From Plutella xylostella (taxonomy: Eukaryota; Arthropoda; Insecta; Lepidoptera; Plutellidae), in NCBI RefSeq assembly GCF_932276165.1, contig NC_063997.1:6892001-6956000 (forward strand): DNA of 64,000 nucleotides, read 5' to 3'. This document shows positions 23,046-34,784 of this stretch, in pieces. The position numbers and the translations under genes are program-made. A model generated the notes under the pieces. The model saw nothing but the letters and a program-made list of their open reading frames with translations, was not told the origin of the DNA and did not search any database. How positions within the stretch are numbered: position 1 is the stretch's first letter; each line of letters begins with the position of its first letter.

Positions 23046-23607
23046 GGGGAAGAAGAAGATGTCATTAATCATTATTATTTCGTCTAAAATCGCTGCAGGT
23101 GCGAGAAATTCTTCTTGGTATACTGCCTAAGGTATAGGTACGCAGTTTCACTCACACCTGTAATCAAAGAAAAATTAAGATTATATACTTTCATCACTAC
23201 CCATCCCGTCCCTACTACTGGGGTACGGGTCTCTCGGGAAAATATTAATAAAATTACATGTGAGTATATGGGTAAAATTATTCGTCATATTTGGCAACAC
23301 TACTCGTAACCTGTAGCCGCTGCAACTCGTTCTTCCAATTTTTCAAACGGAATTAAAGGCGCCTGAATACGTTATTCTTCCTGCATAAAAGCCAATATAT
23401 CTAGTATTACTTTTCTTGCATCACTTTTCAGCGCTTTTAGCATTATTTCACCCAGAAAAATCACAAAACAAATTAAATAACGTAGCGTCAGCCTCTCCGC
23501 AGAAATTGACAACTCAAATAACGCACAGAGTATGAAATGACGTTTGACAATGACGTCTCGTTAGTACACATTTTGACCACCGGAACAGATAAGATTGTGG
23601 CACTATA

Positions 23608-25367
23608 CCTACATAATTTCTAGATTTGACACTTGCAAAACCAGATATTCGTTTGATTTTTTTTTAAGTAAAAACGTGTAACCGTAAAAGTGTGGTTTAC
23701 ATACATGTTTCTTATGACGAAGCGTTCCTTCCCGAAGCACAAAAGTAGCTCTGGTATTGGAAAAATTGGGATTCACACAAGTGGGTATCATGAAGAAACT
23801 GTTCGCGCTACAGAATACTAAAATATGGAAACGAATCTTGCAGCCCCAGTTCTTTCAACAGCCTGACTTAGTGTGTGTATGCGTCGTAAACATGTGTTGT
23901 TCGTTGTGCAATACACGGATAACCGATAGAGTGTTGTATTCAGATTTTGCCTTCCGGATGTTCAGTCTCGATGTGTTTATATGCTTTGTTTTGTGGTAGC
24001 TTTGTGGGTAAATGTAGTCTCTTTGGCTGGTATATTCGTTTTCATTACGTACATCATTATCTAATAGGTATTTGTATTACGTGGATCTTACAACGTCCAC
24101 ATTTGAGTTGCGAGACTTGGCTTTTTACAACTTCTGATTTGGATGAAATTCAATGAACACAGCCACGATCAGAGGGAGTTACATACGTAATATACGCGTA
24201 CAAAGTAACGTTTTTTCTCCTACATTTTGTAGAACAGACATACGACCGAGACACCCATAGAATTCTTCCCAACTGCATGGCTGTCCCTCATTAAAATTCC
24301 CCGTGCACGGTCGCCGGAGCTCCGACTATTACCGTCAGTAACAAGGTGTAGTCATATCCAGTTACTTGGCTACTATTAATCTTACGGCCGAGTCTTGTGT
24401 CGGTGGATAATGGGAGTAGATGTAGACGTCCGGTTCACTGGCTTTGTTCTCTCTTTATTAGGTATGTTATATTATCACTGATGTTCATTAAAAACACGGT
24501 TTTAACGGACAATATTTGGTCCTCTCGTTCATGAAGCCTTTGCTATGAAGAACTAGGTACATATTTTCAAATACCAAACAGTACACTATTTACATCTATA
24601 CTACCTGCTCGTATGCATAACATCGGTGGGAAGTTGCATGTCTAGATTCTAGGACGTGTGTACTGTGTAAGTTGTACTACTACTCATTCCAAAACTTGTA
24701 CTTATTCCACGTTACGTGAGTACAGCATGATCAATATGATATAAATAACTGTATATATTTCGTAAGTAAGATTTATAATAGAGCCAAAGTATTGCATGAT
24801 ACGTTTATTAGCTGATTGCAGCGCATCCCAGCTGTGCTGAGCTCGGGGCGGTAATTTACAACTGCACAGTCTATAATACGTATCTGCCCTTTATGGACTG
24901 GCAGTGTTGCAAATGAAAAATATTCTCGACATATGATTGGATGATCGTGTTATATTTTATTTACTACGCGTCACGGGATTGCAGCAGAATACGTCGATGC
25001 GGAAATATGTTTATTGCTTTGTTTACGTATGACGAAATATTGCTTCCGGGTGTGAATTTAGGACCATACGTGTTTATTTGTTCGAAAGCCATTTGTTTGA
25101 AATTGCTTCGGAATTTAATAAAAATGCGTTTTTAACTCTTCCACATCCAAGCAGATTATCATTCGATTAACAACCTCGGGTGGTATTTTTTCCCTGAACG
25201 GAGTGTTTTGTTTAAAAACAACGCAGTAGATAGACATTGTGGTTTGATACACAAGTAAATCAAAGACTTGTGTAAAATTGCTAAAATTCCTTGAGTTTTC
25301 AATCCAGCGACTCGTAAAGTGTTCGTAACTACAACGCGTCGCTCCGCGAAGAAACAGCACGCGGTGA
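23608..25367. other. No gene seen; about 1.8 kb
   Basis: Several 60-80 codon chance frames overlap on both strands between 23600 and 24160. No motif was recognised. Confidence 0.35.
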
Positions 25368-25420
25368 CGTCGCATATTACATTACCTCGCCGCCGCCGCC
25401 GCCGCCGCCGCCGCATGCAT
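25368..25420. repeat. (GCC)n repeat with flanking ATTACATTACC motif
   Basis: Eight or so GCC units follow CGCATATTACATTACC and precede GCATGCATC. A shorter version of the same arrangement lies about 315 bp downstream. Arg-rich translations across it are artefacts of the repeat. Confidence 0.75.
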
Positions 25421-25634
25421 CTCGAAGAGCGAACAAACTACTGAATGGCAACTGCGACCCCACTGCGGTTCAACGCTGAGAACTTTGAATTTGTTGATCT
25501 CAATTCACCACTTCAATTCCGCGAGAGGCGCACAATTTTTAAAACATTTCCAACTTCCGCGGGGATCGTTGTGATGAAATTCTATTTAAATTGCCAGTTG
25601 AAGTAAGGAGGTGGAGATAGGTGATGTTGTTAAA

Positions 25635-25735
25635 TATATACGGGGTTCGAGACGCGCTTGAGTCGAGCAGTCAGTATTTGTTGGTTGGCGCATATTACAT
25701 TACCGCCGTCGCATGCACCCGAGTCGCGGAGCGCG
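25635..25735 (+). promoter_or_regulatory. CpG-rich, promoter-like stretch
   Basis: TATATA (25635-25640) is followed 38 bases later by TCAGT (25671-25675), an arthropod initiator-like word, and then by CpG-rich sequence (CGCATATTACATTACCGCCG and GAGTCGCGGAGCGCGCTCGC). The region 25300-25900 is the most CpG-rich part of the window. The TATA-to-initiator spacing is slightly long, and no downstream gene is identified. Confidence 0.25.
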
Positions 25736-26110
25736 CTCGCCGTCTGCGCTCAATCACTTCTGTTTTGTTTACGAGCCTTTCCACGTACCACTTTGTGGGA
25801 TAGACAGACGCGATGGAAATAAACGAACGTAGATTTCGGAATGAATTCTACGCGATTCGTCGCCGGGTTGAGTGCGTCGGCTGCGATAATGAGTTTGGCT
25901 GAGATAAGTCGCCTTCTTGAGTCGTAATGTAACTCACGGTGTAATGGATGGTTGTGCTTGCACAAAGCGAGTGTTAACCGTAGCTGTGAGCTGTAAGCTT
26001 ATTTATTGCACTGTAATTCGGGGTCCGTTGCTTTTAATGATAATAGAATAATCTAAATGTTTATTTAGGCCACAAATTTTAAATAAATAACAAAGTCTGT
26101 GACTGTTGTT

Positions 26111-26221
26111 TTTTTTTTTTTAATCTTTATTTATTAAAGAGACTTAGGTCACTTACAATAAACTGTGACCATGTCAGTCTCATCGATACATACACTATTT
26201 AAATAAATCTTCAACTAGGAT
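26111..26221 (-). mobile_element. Short retrotransposon 3'-end insertion with 13-bp duplication
   Basis: TGTGACTGTTGTT is present on both sides (26098-26110 and 26222-26234). The insert begins with a T-tract, so its poly(A) tail is on the reverse strand, followed by AATCTTTATTTATTAAAGAG. This is a heavily 5'-truncated LINE or SINE copy of unknown family. Confidence 0.75.
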
Positions 26222-26234
26222 TGTGACTGTTGTT

Positions 26235-29200
26235 ATGTTTCGAATATAATGACGTTGTAAAATATTTTGTATTATGTATCACTGTTTACATATATTATTA
26301 TTATACGATTTAACATTAAGAACCGTCAGTACTTATGGAAAAGTCTGAAACTATAAGATATAGGGAAAATTTCTTAGTTTTCAAAAAGTTTTCTTACGTG
26401 TAGCGTATAAAATAAAGTCGCTTCAGTCTCGTAGTCCTAATTAATACCTCACCTACGCAAAATTAACCTTATTTCTATTTAAGAGGCTCATAATATTCTT
26501 CATATTTTATTATGAAGTAGGTGGTTCAAAAATTTTACGACGCAAATAGTCAGGAACCATAAAGTCCTTTGAGCTTTATGCTGATGCTTTAGACGAATAT
26601 AAACTTGACGATGTGTCTTAAAAGCTTTTTATATGCAGACAACGAAACCAGCGTGATTGTGTATAGTAAAAAAGTATTCAACTGTGGTCGGGAAAAGTTG
26701 TGAACATAATATTCGCAAATCATAAAAACAAAAGAGAAACGGAGTGGAATTCCCCGCGCATATTTCTCAACAAGCACAAAACAATTGATAGTTGTCTTAC
26801 TTGGTGGCGTTTCGTAAGTGAAAAGAAATGGGAGTGTGACGGTAAAATATATCTTCACGAGTTTACATTGCCAAGGCGTGGTGTCCCCACATGCAGGGAA
26901 CTGGAGCAGCGTGATAGATTATTGCAGCTGAGACATAAAACGAGACTCATTACGTGTATTGAAGCGTTTTAGCTTAATCGAAGTGTTGCAAGATGATGTA
27001 ATCAATTTCTTGTCATTATGATGTAGGTATGGCGCTGGAGCGATGAGTATAGACAGGACAGCCAGTGAATAGTAAGTATTATCTCTTACCTAACCTATTT
27101 GTTGCCTACTATCGTTGATCGTTAAGTATAATTACAAAAAATAACATAAAAGGTAAACTTTAAATTTCCCTGCTATCAACGTGGACGCAACTAAACTCGA
27201 AGCTACTGACGCACTCGACCACCGGAAGCACAGGGAAGGGGAAATGGTGTTATGCCGACCCCGCTCAGCGTATGAGTGAATTTATACCAATGATTCCATA
27301 TTATGATATCCAATCTATGTTCTTGTGATTAATATTTAGAGACTTTAATATAATATATAATAGAGTTTTTCTTTACAATTTCAAATTTATATTTAGCTAC
27401 CTAAACAAAATGGCGCAGCTCATTACCTTATCTTGTGTTGGTAGATAAAATATTTAATTACCTTTACTATGAATACTTTACTTTATCCGGGCTACTTTCA
27501 TAACTTAGATGGAAATAATTTATCCCGGACGTAATTTTACTAATGGTTTTGGAAATTACCGAGCCGAGGTACTAAGACTATTAGCAACTTTCACTATTTC
27601 AGAAAGTTAGTACTGTCATTCCCAAACTTCACGCTACCAGTAATTACTTCTGAGTGTCTGTTAATTTTATAGCAATTAAAATAAGATTATTGTTTGATGA
27701 AGGTAATTTAAAGTACCTACACATAAAACAGAGATTTTTGTCACCTATTTGTGTTTTATAGAGGATGGAATTAATAAAAATAATAATAAAACAATAGAAA
27801 GTTGAAAGAGTATGGAACAGGAATTTTTTTGTTCACGATTTCAGAGTTTGTTCTGTAATGGTGAATAAATGTAATGGTGATCTGAATGTATACATATTGA
27901 TCAGCACATACCTATAACATTACGTATCTATATGCGCAGCCATTTTACCTACAACCTCCACAACTGTACCTTGTATACGCCCAGCGCACCCTGGGCATTC
28001 AGCGATGGACAACTTATCTGGCTAGCTAATCCATTCACCACGCTAGAGCTAATCTATTCGTCACTGATACGCTAAGAAAAAGAGCTATAATGAACATAAT
28101 CCTTTATTTTCTATCATGATTCCAAATACGTAAATCGTCTCTGCCTAGGTTGAAGTTAAACAAAGATACAGAGCGTAGGTGTAAGCGTTTACCGTGTGTA
28201 CACTATACATGGTCTCCCGCTGGGTCGTGGGACGACGCGCGCTCCCGCCGCCCCGAGGCAATTCTCTCACGCTGCAAGCATGAATAAATTACACCATTTC
28301 AACTTCTTGTAATTCTCATGCAAAGTGAAATAAAGAGCGGTTGACAATGAACGCGCAAAACGAATGGCGGAATGGAAAAATACGCGAATTTATCACACAA
28401 ACTGAGTTACCCAATACGACACTCAATCCAATACTCGTGTAATATCAGAGTAACACGACCGAACATTGTGAACAAAATACTGAAAAATAACTTCTCACAA
28501 ACAAAAGCCGACACTAAAACCGCAAACAGTACTTACAGAACGCAACAAAAGCAACAATCATTCCTTTCACATACAATCTAGCTGCAAACAACAAAGGTAG
28601 AGTTCAAGTGGAAAAAGAGTTTTACAAAATTGAATTCATCGGAGACGATTATCCAGAAATTGCAGGTGCGCCCGCCTCCCGCTTCCCCTGCAGCTCGACC
28701 TCATTACAGAAACCAAAGACAATTTCTTCCCGCTGCAACTTGCCAGGAACGTGATTACTACGGTCGCCGCTCTAAGATAAAACTTCTGTAATTGTGTTTT
28801 CAAGAACTTTTTGGTTATGTAAATCTTAATTTACAATATCATTCTGAGCTCAAAACTTTCCGTTTCGGCTAATCTTGTTGCTACTGGAGGTAAGTATAAA
28901 TAGGATTTAGTTTTGATAAAGACGGAAGCGACTTCAAGAGTAGTTAGAGGCAACAGATTGCCACTTTTCCGCAATCGCAGAACTTCCGCCACTTCACCAG
29001 CAATCAATCTGCGCGCCGACTACACTCCGACTCGGGCAACTTTTCTCTCGAGATTGATTCAGCTTCGATTCACTTTCGCGATTGTTATTTTCTCTTCCAT
29101 AACCGTGGGATACATCGCAAATTTAATCAATAAAAGTAATCAATTGTAAATAGCTTTCGTTTTTAGGAGTTGTATCGGTGGAACACTTTTTCGCCGGGCC

Positions 29201-29417
29201 CCCACTACAAATGCTATTAGGGACCCTTCGGAAGCGTTGGTCGGAGCCGACGTTTCAATCCGATTGAACGTGCCCCGCGTGATATAGCCCGCTTACTTCT
29301 GCCGGCGGTAGACTACTCTGACTTGTAGACTTGCTCTGAAAAAAAAACTAAATGTAAAAGTCTTAAATTTACATAGCAAATCAATATTATTCTAAATAAA
29401 AACGAAATTCATCTTAA
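26235..29417. other. No gene seen; about 3.2 kb
   Basis: Includes less AT-rich patches at 27180-27260, 28200-28270 and 28910-29340. A 90-codon frame at 26700-26972 and a 78-codon frame at 28913-29149 have no recognisable motifs. Confidence 0.35.
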
Positions 29418-29590
29418 GTGCCAATTTCGCCATAGTCGGTTATCTAACCGACCAGTTACCATTCATCAATTATACGTCATCTCCATATAAAATTCATGAC
29501 AGATGTGTCAAAACTTTTGACACAACCACTTTGGTTGACTCAACCACTACTCTCTGGTTATGCTCTAACCGACTATGGAGAAATTGGCAC
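29418..29590 (+). mobile_element. MITE, family MF
   Basis: GTGCCAATTTCGCCATAGTC followed by GGTTA at the left is the inverse of TAACCGACTATGGAGAAATT followed by GGCAC at the right, with one extra and one changed base. A second inner pair (GACAGATGTGTCA, TTTTGACACAACC) adds structure. The left flank TTAA and right flank TAA leave the duplication type open. Confidence 0.7.
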
Positions 29591-30440
29591 TAACACTCTA
29601 AAAGCGTGGCGGATATTATTCTAAGTTAACACTAGTCATTCTTCTATAAGTAATATTAGTATGTCTATCAAATTGAGATCAAACACACAAGAAATTTTTA
29701 GTTCATAAGGGCTCCGAGTAAAAACCCCTAAGGAGATAAGTCGTCATGTGTGGAGAATCTTAAAAGAAACATTTCTAAGCTATCTTCTTGTAAAATCAAG
29801 AACACATCCAGAGAACGAATCATGGCAACGACCTTACCCTGTAAGTGATAAGAGTGAAATTATACTGTAACGGTAATATGGATCTGGGTCCCAACTTGAA
29901 CATGTAGCATCTCAAAGAGTTCTGTCAACACTCGAACTAAAATAAATATATGTTTCCATCGGCGAGGTGCTGGGGCACTACTGAATATTTCCCTCTATGA
30001 ATGAAAAGAAATGGAAATGTACCGAGTCATGTATTTGTATTCTTAATAAATATCTCCTGAAGAGATTCGAAGCGGGTAAAACAAATTTGCTTTGAAGTTT
30101 TCTGGAAAAATTATTTCCACTAAGATGTTTTATAATTTAATTGCGTACCTACGCGTGTATTGAATTCGAAATGTAGCTAAATATTTCTTTTGCAAATTCA
30201 AGCTTCAGGCTATTACCTATAATAAATAAATAAAATAAGGTATCTTTACTACTCGTGTTTCAATAATTTGAATATAAGTAGGTAATTATGATTATCCTTC
30301 CTATTTCCTTAAAGACTTTCAAGAAAACCAATATAAACTTACCTACGTATTTTCTTACAAAAACCCTTAAATTGATGAACATTAAAAAACCCTCAATAAC
30401 GGTAATGAGTCAATAGACTCAATAGGAACTGCGCATCAGG
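29591..30440. other. No gene seen
   Basis: AT-rich sequence with no supportable element. Confidence 0.35.
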
Positions 30441-30576
30441 AGGGTTACTCTATATTGACGAAAAAACAAAAAACGAGAGCTATCGTGCAATCAGCACGTT
30501 TAAAACAACGAGATAGAGTCATGACTCGCGCAGCAGCGCTATGAAACTTCGTTTTTCGTCATATAGAGTGACCCCC
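30441..30576 (+). mobile_element. MITE, family MB
   Basis: It runs from AGGGTTACTCTATATTGACG to CATATAGAGTGACCCCC and keeps ACTCGCGCAGCAGCGCTA in the middle. It lies about 350 bp upstream of the lectin-like segment. Confidence 0.75.
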
Positions 30577-30921
30577 AGAGCCGGGTAGCGACAGTTTTTC
30601 CCCGATTTTAGAAAATCCCAAGCTCTATGTGATGCTAACACAGACCCATTTTGTAGGCCTCTTGGGGGCCTTTTTATTTTTAGCAACGCTGTTAACTATT
30701 GCAATGGTTTCGTGAACACGGGCATATTTTTAAATTGCTTATATTTGTAGCTCAATACGCTTAAATATAAAACAGGCAAAGTCAGAACATCAGCTTCCAG
30801 ACTCTTTAAAATCAGAGTAATTACTTAAATAAAATACGTGATTAAATTAGTAAAATATCCACTAATAATGTCGCTAGTTTCTAGCAGACTAAACGGACAA
30901 CTAGTGCTAAAAAAAACCTAA

Positions 30922-31191
30922 AGGTCCGGCCCCAATCAGTCGAATGTTCTGGTTCCACCACACGTGCCTCCCTCGCTGGAAATATGTCAATTAGTGGACT
31001 ACAAGAGTCCTCATGGCACATGTACAACTGTTATTACGAGTAAGATTGGTACCCTTACATGGAACTCCGTAAAGTGTAGTGTGGTAGATGAGTACAAATG
31101 TGACATACAACAAAAAACCTTTCAATCTCGATCTACTAAGAGAAGTAGTGATAATTATTGGTATCTCGATATTTTCATGTGTCTCATGTAG
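30922..31191 (+). CDS. C-type lectin-like domain, C-terminal part (exon or pseudogene)
   Basis: The open frame contains GPNQSN, then EICQLVDYKSPHGTC, then LTWNSVKCSVVDEYKCDI. The spacing W-x4-C-x7-C with a Tyr two residues before the last Cys is the C-terminal signature of C-type lectin-like domains; GPNQSN falls where the sugar-binding loop (usually a Pro-Asn motif) is expected. Secreted lectins of this type recognise sugars, and in moths many act in immune recognition. An in-frame TAA lies just upstream (30919-30921). The only acceptor candidate (CTAAAG) lacks a pyrimidine tract, and no exon for the N-terminal half was found nearby. About 30 extra residues follow the domain before TAG. AATAAA at 31289-31294 could serve as poly(A) signal. 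It may be the last exon of a gene or a relic. Confidence 0.5.
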   Translation, partial: RSGPNQSNVLVPPHVPPSLEICQLVDYKSPHGTCTTVITSKIGTLTWNSVKCSVVDEYKCDIQQKTFQSRSTKRSSDNYWYLDIFMCLM

Positions 31192-32322
31192 ATTAATATT
31201 ATATTCAGTAAGTACCTGAAGATTTGCTATTTCTACTTATTATTCAATGTTTATACTGGAGTTATCTGAGCATTTCTAATGCTCCAATAATAAAATTTAC
31301 ACTACAGAATATACTATAAGTACATGTGCTCATGTATTTGGGTACGCAACTAACAAAGAGTAGTTGTTTCATAAATAAAGCACCCTCACACAAGACGTCG
31401 TGAAGAAATGAAGTTATTCAATTAGCCGCAGCCAGCCTTTGTGTGGGTTCGTGAAATCACTCTTCGTAATAAAACTTGGGGTTTCTCGGACAATTCGGCT
31501 TAATTAAATGAGCTGGAATGCTTTTAAAAATTATTCTTTATGTCGAGGTTTACTGACCATGGGTTGCTTTTGGGTTACGTCTAGATTTTAGGGTGTTTTA
31601 TTTTTGACTCTGTATTATGTAAATGTGTTTTCTTTTGTTTTTATTGCTGGTGAAAATATTGCGGTCCCTGCCTAATTTTAATCTCATATGTGTTATTTAA
31701 ATTAATTAAATAGGCACTCATATAATGAATAACAAATGATGGCTTCAGACAACGAACAAAGTTCACGTAACTTTTACACCTAAAGTTACAAAGTTATGTA
31801 CGTTATCTATACAAGAAATAATAATTGTATTATGATGACGCGGCGGCAGTGAAAGCCTGCCTGAAATTAATAATGCAATTACAAAAGTTAAGTAAAAGTC
31901 GAGTCTTCAACAAAACATTTTCGACTCTTTATAAATTATTCTTATATTCTTGGGTATAACTGTTGTTTGTAGGCATAGTACTTTGATTAAGGTGCAACAG
32001 AAATGAAGCTTTATGTACTTAGGTATATAATATGAATCTATGAAATGAAATAATGTTACAAAAATAACAATTACGGTGCTAACTATATTTTCAATCAATC
32101 TCTTACACCAATAAGGTTCTATAAGGTTCTTCATTCCTCTCTTGACTGTACCAATGAGACAATACAACATTAATTGTTGAAGCAATTGCATACCAATATG
32201 TATGACGGGCCAATAACTAGCATAGCAGTTCACCACAGAACTTGCAGCTATGTCGGTAATTGGCAACGTAGTGGTTTCGACTTTACCCACCACTCCTACA
32301 TCCTGCTTACATTCACATGGTA
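31192..32322. other. No gene seen; about 1.1 kb
   Basis: A 152-codon reverse frame at 31907-32365 overlaps the MITE at 32323 and shows no motif, so it is treated as chance. Confidence 0.35.
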
Positions 32323-32464
32323 CAGTCAGCTGCACAAGTAGCTGTACACTTTTGAACCTTGTCAAACTTAATAATTGCCTAATAATTCATTCAAACAATG
32401 ACGTTTCGTTTAGTTGGTAGTTTGACAAGGTACAAAAGTGAACAGCTACTTATGCAGCTGACTG
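32323..32464 (+). mobile_element. MITE, family MG
   Basis: The ends CAGTCAGCTGCACAAGTAGC and GCTACTTATGCAGCTGACTG are inverted repeats that continue through CACTTTTG and CTTGTCAAAC. TA flanks both sides (32321-32322 and 32465-32466), as in Tc1/mariner-derived MITEs. Confidence 0.8.
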
Positions 32465-32640
32465 TACCGTAAAGGTTATGATTATGATGAAGTAGATGTC
32501 ATGTAATATAATAAGTAGAGTCCTACGCTAACTTTGCAATGGATAAAAATGGATGTTGTTTTTAAACAGGGTTTTATTTTATAAGTTTCATTCCCGCTGT
32601 TTGTTCACTATATTACTTATTCAATATACTAAGTAACAAT

Positions 32641-32755
32641 ACAGTACACTTTATTTGAACCAAGAACCAAAATAAAAACCATAAAACAGTACGAAGGGTC
32701 GGCCCTATTGCTCATAGCAACGTCTACCATACAACCTTTCAGTATGGTGCCATAT
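32641..32755 (-). repeat. LINE 3'-end fragment, family LT
   Basis: ACACTTTATTTGAACCAAGA, then GGGTCGGCCCTATTGCTCAT, matches 63700-63800 closely in order and orientation. Confidence 0.55.
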
Positions 32756-32839
32756 CTGAAGTCAAGCCAAATGTATGGAGCAACAGATATTTTGTTATTC
32801 AGAATTGGTCCTAATTAAAGTTGTTTAGTGTGTAGTATA

Positions 32840-33102
32840 CAGGGTGTTGCAAAATTGGTATACTAAGCCGAAACCTACATGTGCAGCATGGTATATATAA
32901 GCCCGAATCTGAAATCAGAATTTGGAAATTCGCGAAAAAAAAAAAAAATTCCCATAGTAAAAAGTCACGTGACCAACAAAGTTTCTATGGAAAATCAAAT
33001 TTTTTTTTCGCGAATTTTCAAATTCTGATTTCAGTTTCAGGCTTAGATATACCATGCTGCACATGTAGGTTTCGGCTTAGTATACCCTTTTTGCAACACC
33101 TG
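32840..33102 (+). mobile_element. Palindromic MITE, family MA, best copy
   Basis: The whole 263 bp folds back on itself. CAGGGTGTTGCAAAATTGGT, ACTAAGCCGAAACCTACATG and CAGAATTTGGAAATTCGCG at the left are mirrored at the right. TA lies on both sides. The centre holds AAAGTCACGTGACCAACAAA, with the 10-bp palindrome GTCACGTGAC at 32964-32973. Confidence 0.85.
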
Positions 33103-33816
33103 TATATGGGTATATGGAAACGTCATTGATGAAAATCCACCCTGAATACATACTCTAAATTTTTTAAGTTATATTGTGTACCTACTAACTTAGTCAGGCT
33201 GTATACACATAAGTTAGATGCTGATACTAGATCTAAGCTGTAACCCTGTCATTATTGTATTGTTTTGTATATAGCACTGTTTTGTGAATCTATAGAATAA
33301 ATAAAATAAATATATAACTTTGTATCTAGGTAAGACTATCGTCTAAGTATTGTACCTACATATTGGCAAACATGTTGAGAAACAGAATAACCCAAACAGT
33401 AGGTACTTAGGCTTACTATTTTCCTGTATATTATTATTCCTAAAGTCTCCATATCCAATTTCTGGAACGGCATTACATCTCTTTCCTTTCATGCACACCA
33501 TTTGCTCCTACAGGATGATGTTTTTCTATGTGCTTACATTATTTCAAATTTATGGCGCTATAAAAGCTCTATACAGGCTGTTCGCACCTATATATAGTGT
33601 TAATGGTGTCTGGGATGAATTTACTTGGCGGATGTTAGCGATAATAATAACATAATCGTGTTAGGCAGCTAAATAGGCTTTTAAAAGGAAAATAATTCAC
33701 TTTTGCCTCCTAAGGTTGTAAATTTGACGTACCGTTTATGGTAATGTCGATGTTGGGGAGGTTTTGTGTAGATAATTTAGAGAAAAAATCCGACATCCGG
33801 TCACTTTATAATAATA
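33103..33816. other. No gene seen
   Basis: A 101-codon frame at 33350-33655 is hydrophobic and unrecognised. AATAAATAAAATAAATA near 33297-33312 could be a LINE tail. Confidence 0.3.
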
Positions 33817-33892
33817 CACAAGCGAGCAATGAAAAATTTCCACTTGTCATTGCTGATCAATATGTCACTGAAACTTTTACATTGCTCGTGTG
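33817..33892 (+). mobile_element. 76-bp MITE, family MH
   Basis: CACAAGCGAGCAATGAAAAA and TTTTACATTGCTCGTGTG are inverted ends, with TA on both sides (33815-33816 and 33893-33894). Just outside the right end, GTGTATACGAT is repeated in tandem. Confidence 0.65.
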
Positions 33893-34119
33893 TATACGAT
33901 GTGTATACGATTAAAGGTGAGATTTACCCATATCGTAATGTTAATTATTGAACAAATCACTATAGGTTTTACCTAGACCTATTGGCTCCATTTGTAACGT
34001 AGGTTGCAATTGTATTGACAGTAAAAGTATGAGTTATTATTAGGTGCTAGTTTCACAATTGACAACGTAATAAGTATGACATGCGGCACAGTCACATAAG
34101 TTCATGCTTATGTACATAG

Positions 34120-34430
34120 GTATAATAAATATACATATACGTATGCACTCACGACTGTTATCCCCGAAGGGGTAGTCAGAGGTGGCTCACAAGTGAACCA
34201 CCCAATTTGTTTGCAGCACATTTGTACTCACCTGATAGGTTGCGAATTGCGAACCACTTAGGATACACATCTAGAATCTAGATGTGCAGGTTTCCTCACG
34301 ATGTTTTCCATCACCGTAAGAACACGTGGTATTATTGTACTCCTTAATTGAAAACACAATTGAAAGAATTAATTGGTACAGGCCAGGATTTGAACCCACG
34401 GCCTCTCGATTGAAATATTCAATAACATTC
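34120..34430 (-). repeat. tRNA-derived SINE, family B
   Basis: On the reverse strand a B-box-like part (GGGTTCAAATCC) is followed by TTACGGTGATGGAAAACATC and GTGAGGAAACCTGCACATCT. The same core is found in the SINE at 59536. The 3' end is GACTACCCCTTCGGGGATAA followed by ACAGTCGTGAGTG. Confidence 0.7.
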
Positions 34431-34500
34431 TAATAAGATATACCTAGTCAAAAAAGTACAATGTGTGAAGCTTAATTAGGATAAACAAAATTTAGGAGCG

Positions 34501-34767
34501 TTAATAATAATAATAATAATATAATATGTGGGGACATCTCACACACGGCCATCCGACCCCAAGCTAGGCAGAGCCTGTGTTATGGGTATCGGACAGCTGA
34601 TATATCTACACAAATACATAGATAGATAAATATTAAATATAAATATCAACACCCAAGACCCGAGTACAAATATCTGTCATTGAACAAATATCTGCCCCAG
34701 CCGGGAATCGAACCCGGGACCTTCGGCATAGCAGTCAGGGTCACTAACCACTACGCCATTCGACCGT
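34501..34767 (-). repeat. tRNA-derived SINE, family A, reverse orientation
   Basis: It is the reverse complement of the copy at 184-446 and is more complete: the tRNA-like head CGAATGGCGTAGTGGTTAGT is at the right end and a (TAA)n tail at 34501-34526 on the left. The B box appears as GGGAATCGAACCCGGGACC. It sits directly against the remains of a family MB MITE. Confidence 0.8.
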
Positions 34768-34784
34768 CAGCTAGGCTAACCACG

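Larger units (their letters stand above)
22048..23605 (+). mobile_element. 1.56-kb TIR element with nested LINE pieces
   Basis: The left end TAGTGCCACAATCTTATCTG (continuing TTCCGGTG) is the exact inverse of the right end (CACCGGAACAGATAAGATTG, continuing TGGCACTA) over about 28 bp. Each end has TA outside (22046-22047 and 23606-23607). A 213-bp relative with the same type of ends is at 45116-45328. Between the ends lie a LINE 3' part (22399-22848) and a LINE tail (22908-23045), which probably inserted later. No transposase frame was seen. Confidence 0.6.

Noticed and set aside
25115..25416. Arg-rich reverse frames of 85-86 codons
   Set aside because: The Arg run is a translation of the GCC triplet repeat, and the two frames overlap each other.
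27180..27260. Retroelement coding tail (less AT-rich patch)
   Set aside because: The translation is vaguely LINE-like, but no motif could be pinned down and no repeat partner exists in the window.
31907..32365. 152-codon reverse open frame
   Set aside because: It overlaps the MG MITE and has no recognisable domain or coding signature.
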